Position numbers and translations under genes: made by a program. This document shows, piece by piece, positions 32,074-34,999 of a stretch of 34,999 nucleotides of DNA (positions within the stretch are counted from its first letter, which is position 1; each line of letters begins with the position of its first letter). The notes under the pieces are model-generated. The model was not told the origin of the DNA. It did not search any database and worked only from the letters and a program-made list of their open reading frames with translations. Source of the DNA: CALDSL01 sp039810245 (lineage in GTDB: Bacteria; Chloroflexota; Anaerolineae; Anaerolineales; Anaerolineaceae); contig JBDHWQ010000027.1 of assembly GCA_039810245.1 (NCBI GenBank), positions 1 through 34,999 on the forward strand, written 5' to 3'.

Positions 32074-32104
32074 AAAAAAAGAGAGCCAAATCATTTGGCT
32101 CTCT
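32074..32104 (-). terminator. Intrinsic terminator, minus strand, distal
   Basis: On the minus strand, AGAGAGCCAAA (32104-32094) pairs with TTTGGCTCTCT (32090-32080) around a three-base loop, followed by seven T's (32080-32074). It separates the TadE-like gene from pyrC. It is the second terminator in this 359-base gap. Confidence 0.85.
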
Positions 32105-32268
32105 GGTGGACGGAAGAAAAGGAAAAGCGGTTGGTGGGAACAGTAACCCCCTGGAAAAAGCCGGCGCGCGGCCGGAAGGGGATTTTGATGGGGTATGCGT
32201 TTTTCATATCGCGTCAATTCTATGCAAAATCAAGCATGTGTCAAGAGGGGAAAATATGCAAAAATGTA

Positions 32269-32298
32269 AGGGCCGGCGCGGATTTCCGCGCCGGCCCT
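32269..32298 (-). terminator. GC-rich terminator hairpin after the TadE-like gene
   Basis: AGGGCCGGCGCGGA (32269-32282) pairs perfectly with 32285-32298. On the minus strand it is followed by TTACATTTTTGC, a T-rich but interrupted tail. It lies 18 bases after the stop of the gene at 32317. Confidence 0.7.
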
Positions 32299-32316
32299 GG
32301 AGAGCAGTTTTTTGGT

Positions 32317-34917
32317 TTAGCGGCAGCCGCCCATTTCGAACGGGGTCAGGCAGGCGGTGGGGGTTGGCGTCTTGGTGGGCGTCAACGAAGGCGTCGGCGT
32401 GCGGCTTGGGCTGCGCGTATTGGTGGGCAGCGGCGTGTTGGTGTTGGTGCCAGTGCGCGTGACCGTGGGCGTGCGGCTGGGGGTAAAGGTCGACGTAGGC
32501 AGCGGGGTCCGGCTGGGGGTCAGCGTGCGCGTGGCGGTGTTGGTGTTGGTGGGCGTGGGCGCGGTGATGGTGAAGGTCTCGACGATACGGCTGGCCTTGC
32601 GGCGCGGATCTTTATCCTGCGCCAGAATTTCCAGCGTGTAGCTGCCGTTGGTGATCACGTCACCCGGCGCGGCGCTGCCGCCCATCCACCAGCGATCCAC
32701 GTTCGGGGTCATGGTCGTGCAGGTATTATTGAAACAGAAGGGCGAGCTGGTATCCTTGAACCAGTGCACCAGATCCCCGGTCGAGTCGTAGACGTAGAAG
32801 AATACGTATTCCGGAGTTTCGGACACCGTGGCGCCGAAATAGAATGGCGCATTGATCACAAACGGCCCACTGATGGCAGTCGTTCCCCGGTAAGCCGTGA
32901 TGGACGGCCCACTATTGCCTTGCAGGCTGGCGGTACAAACCACCGTGGGGCCATACGTGGGCACCACCTTGTATTCCACCGAGCCGCTGAAGTCGGAGCT
33001 CCAGTAGTAGTTGACGCGGTTGGTTCCCGGCCCGGGGTAGGGGTTCACCACCGCGGTGGGCACGCCGGCCGCCGGCGGCGGATACGAGACCACATGCGGC
33101 ATGAAACCAAAGCGGGTGGGGGCGGCAAAATCCCAGCCGAAGGTGCCTTCTGCGAAGACGTCGATCAGCTTGGGCGTGGTGAAATCGTGGTTCAAGGGGA
33201 AGCCGCGGTTACCGGGGTCGAAGATCGACGCGCCGGCAAAGGTGTAGCGGTTGAAGCTGGCAGTGGCCGGCGGGCCCTGCACTTCATCGTGCCAGCCGTT
33301 GTTGTAAGTCAGGTTCGCGCCGAGCAGGTATACCGGGTACGGGCCTTCATTGCGCAGGTAGGCCTGGAACTGCCCGCTGGTGCCGTCCTTATCCATCAAC
33401 AGCGTTTCGCCCTGGTCATTGGCTGCGCCCCTCAGCACGGTGAGCTGGTCGCAGGACGCCGGCTCGGGCGTGGGCGTGGGCTGGGGCGGCAGCGGCACCA
33501 GATAGCTGCCCTGGATGACGGCCGGGGTGTCCGAGAGCGGCGTTGGCCCGCTCCAGCCTACGGAGAGGCTGTCGCCGCCGGTGCCTTCCTTGTGGATCGC
33601 CTCGATGTAATACAACTGGCCGCCCTGCAAATTGATCGCCGCGGACTTCTGGCTGCCGTACTTGGCCCACTGCTGGTAGCTGGTGTACCCGTTGACGGAT
33701 GCAATCACCGCTGCGCCGCCGGCGTCCTGGCCGCTGCTGTTCAGCCGCAGTTCGCTGTAGTCGTCGCTGGAGATGTAGAAGGTGTAGGCTCCGTCGTAGG
33801 GCGGGCACAGGTAGGCTCGCCAGCGCGACCCGTAGTTGTCGCCGTACGTGTTCATGTCAAACGAAGTGGGAAAATCGGAGACGTTTGGCCAGTATGGGTA
33901 GCGGAACCAGCTCGTGAGGTTGGAGAGCGAGCTGCCGCTCACACCGGTCCAGATTTCGCGCAGCACCGAGCCTGCGCCTTCGCACTGCGCCGGGAGGGGG
34001 GTATTGGTTGGGACAGGGGTATCGCTGGGGGCGAAGACGATGGGGCTGGTGAGGCCGGTGACGCGCGAGTTGCGGAATTTTTCCACCAGCGCCTCGCGCT
34101 CCGAGGTCAAGCGCAGGGTGTTCCACCAGTTGGAAAGGAAGGGCATGATCAGCGGGTGGCGGTAGGTGAGCACCACGCGCACGCGGTCGCCCGGGCCGCC
34201 GGCGTCATCGATGAAGCGGCGCACGGTGGTCATGTCGTTACTGAATACCTCGCACACCGCCGGAAAACGGTAATCTTCCTGCTTGCCGGGCGGGTAGGGG
34301 CTGTAGTATTGCGCATTGTTGTTCACTACCACGCGGTCGCCGTTGTCGTGCACGCGGTTGGAACAGATCATCACGTTCAGATAACCCTCTTCGGCCGGGA
34401 TGCCGCGGTTGGCCTGGGTAAAGCTGGACGACAGGTAGGCCTGGCGCAGGTACTCGACGTAATTGCCGGAAACAGCGCTGTCCCAGGCGATGCCGGTAGC
34501 GCCGGAGATGGCCGCGTCGCGGATGGAGGGCAGGCGGGCGTAGTCTTGCAGCGCGGCTGTCCTATCGTCGGCGTCATCCACGCTGTCTGGCACCTGGCAG
34601 TCGTACACCCCGGCGCTCAGATCCTGGTTGGCGATGCCGGGGAAGACGTGCTCCAGCGCTATCGCGGCGTCATCGCAGTAGGCCGGGTTAAAATTCCCGG
34701 TGGACGCAAAGCGCACGCCAAAACGCGCGCCGTTCTCCAGCGCCAGCCAGGCCTGCATGATGCGCCCAAACTCGATGATGCCGAAGATCAGCATGAGCAG
34801 CACCGGCAGCGCCAGGGCGAACTCGGTCATGCTCTGCGCGCGTGGATGGTCTGCGCGCGGGCGAGCTGCGCGTGTGTGGCGGAAAACGGTGGGGATGGCG
34901 ATCTTGATCTTCTTCAT
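32317..34917 (-). CDS. TadE-like pilus/surface protein with PA14 domain and Thr/Pro tail
   Basis: The 866-residue protein starts with a basic leader and the TadE signature SMTEFALALPVLLMLIFGIIEFGR (residues 29-52, cited by parts SMTEFALALP and FGIIEFGR), which gives one membrane helix. A pseudopilin-like extracellular part follows (to about 290). About 311-475 is a PA14 domain (LREIWTGVSGSSLSNL, YDGAYTFYISSDDYSELRL, YYIEAIHKEGTGGDSLSVGW). Then come a Pro/Thr linker, an unknown beta domain (about 490-780), and a Thr/Pro/Ser tail ending CLTPFEMGGCR with two Cys. PA14 domains bind carbohydrate in adhesins. ATG 34917 is chosen for the basic start; the frame opens at 34989. Two terminators lie downstream. 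Confidence 0.85.
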   Translation of the reverse strand: MKKIKIAIPTVFRHTRAARPRADHPRAQSMTEFALALPVLLMLIFGIIEFGRIMQAWLALENGARFGVRFASTGNFNPAYCDDAAIALEHVFPGIANQDLSAGVYDCQVPDSVDDADDRTAALQDYARLPSIRDAAISGATGIAWDSAVSGNYVEYLRQAYLSSSFTQANRGIPAEEGYLNVMICSNRVHDNGDRVVVNNNAQYYSPYPPGKQEDYRFPAVCEVFSNDMTTVRRFIDDAGGPGDRVRVVLTYRHPLIMPFLSNWWNTLRLTSEREALVEKFRNSRVTGLTSPIVFAPSDTPVPTNTPLPAQCEGAGSVLREIWTGVSGSSLSNLTSWFRYPYWPNVSDFPTSFDMNTYGDNYGSRWRAYLCPPYDGAYTFYISSDDYSELRLNSSGQDAGGAAVIASVNGYTSYQQWAKYGSQKSAAINLQGGQLYYIEAIHKEGTGGDSLSVGWSGPTPLSDTPAVIQGSYLVPLPPQPTPTPEPASCDQLTVLRGAANDQGETLLMDKDGTSGQFQAYLRNEGPYPVYLLGANLTYNNGWHDEVQGPPATASFNRYTFAGASIFDPGNRGFPLNHDFTTPKLIDVFAEGTFGWDFAAPTRFGFMPHVVSYPPPAAGVPTAVVNPYPGPGTNRVNYYWSSDFSGSVEYKVVPTYGPTVVCTASLQGNSGPSITAYRGTTAISGPFVINAPFYFGATVSETPEYVFFYVYDSTGDLVHWFKDTSSPFCFNNTCTTMTPNVDRWWMGGSAAPGDVITNGSYTLEILAQDKDPRRKASRIVETFTITAPTPTNTNTATRTLTPSRTPLPTSTFTPSRTPTVTRTGTNTNTPLPTNTRSPSRTPTPSLTPTKTPTPTACLTPFEMGGCR

Positions 34918-34945
34918 TCTTGCCTGCCGTGACGTCGAAGATGGG

Positions 34946-34999
34946 TTATTCGGAGATCCGGGTGTAAATGCGCGAAGCGATGTTCTCAAAGATAGGCAG
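34946..34999 (-). CDS. 3' end of the gene upstream of the TadE-like gene (partial)
   Basis: Reading the minus strand from the window edge, 17 codons (LPIFENIASRIYTRISE) precede TAA at 34948-34946, 28 bases before the TadE-like ATG. The frame and the close spacing suggest a co-transcribed neighbour, plausibly another Tad/Flp pilus gene. Too little is visible to name it. Confidence 0.4.
   Translation of the reverse strand: MPIFENIASRIYTRISE

Noticed and set aside
31993..34932. A 979-codon open frame on the plus strand
   Set aside because: It is antisense to the TadE-like gene, is Gly/Arg/Val/His-rich without any domain, and spans two minus-strand terminators. It comes from GC-rich codon shadowing.

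Overview
The window looks like a chromosomal segment of a Chloroflexota bacterium, most like the Anaerolineae. The evidence is GC-rich coding with one lower-GC gene, several secreted or membrane proteins with Thr/Pro linkers of the PTxTPT kind, a DUF3048 lipoprotein, a TadE-like protein carrying a PA14 domain, a PyrF-PyrE fusion, a nurA-herA cluster and a gatCAB locus for indirect aminoacylation. This placement is inferred from gene content; no rRNA or tRNA gene is present.

Layout. Bases 1-2962 hold the 3' end of murJ, a SagB-like nitroreductase, a CYTH phosphatase/cyclase-family protein and a membrane-anchored jelly-roll protein. Bases 3002-6599 are a three-gene cluster: nurA nuclease, a small cysteine-containing protein and herA translocase. 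Bases 6600-6871 are a regulatory-looking leader with a CRP-like palindrome, a -10 box, small hairpins and a terminator-like hairpin. It precedes a 2022-residue secreted modular protein (6872-12940) with an M23-like domain, three PA14 domains, many FN3-like repeats, and a dockerin between two cohesin-like domains. On the minus strand follow a DUF212 membrane protein, xseB and xseA, the last behind a promoter that predicts an almost leaderless mRNA. A HIT protein and a GNAT acetyltransferase meet tail to tail.

Bases 16025-21109 are all on the minus strand and read gatC-gatA-CAP-CAP-gatB: two secreted CAP-domain proteins split the amidotransferase genes. A Thr/Pro-rich anchored protein lies upstream. 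On the plus strand come a GT39-type membrane glycosyltransferase, a small membrane protein coupled to it, and a DUF3048 lipoprotein that ends in a strong terminator.

Bases 26451-31957, minus strand, are a pyrimidine operon read pyrC-pyrB-pyrFE-pyrD, followed by an M48 protease. It covers every step of UMP synthesis after carbamoyl phosphate. PyrC and PyrB look like the dihydroorotase and aspartate transcarbamylase domains of animal CAD and stand in the same order. Bases 31958-32316 hold two minus-strand terminators and a palindrome. The window closes with a TadE-like/PA14 protein and the last codons of the gene before it.

The most notable items are the cohesin-dockerin-cohesin protein with its possible CRP-type control region, the CAD-like pyrC-pyrB pair with an in-frame duplicated pyrC tail, the interrupted gatCAB locus, and the cysteine protein between nurA and herA. 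No phage, transposase, CRISPR array or clear defence island was seen.
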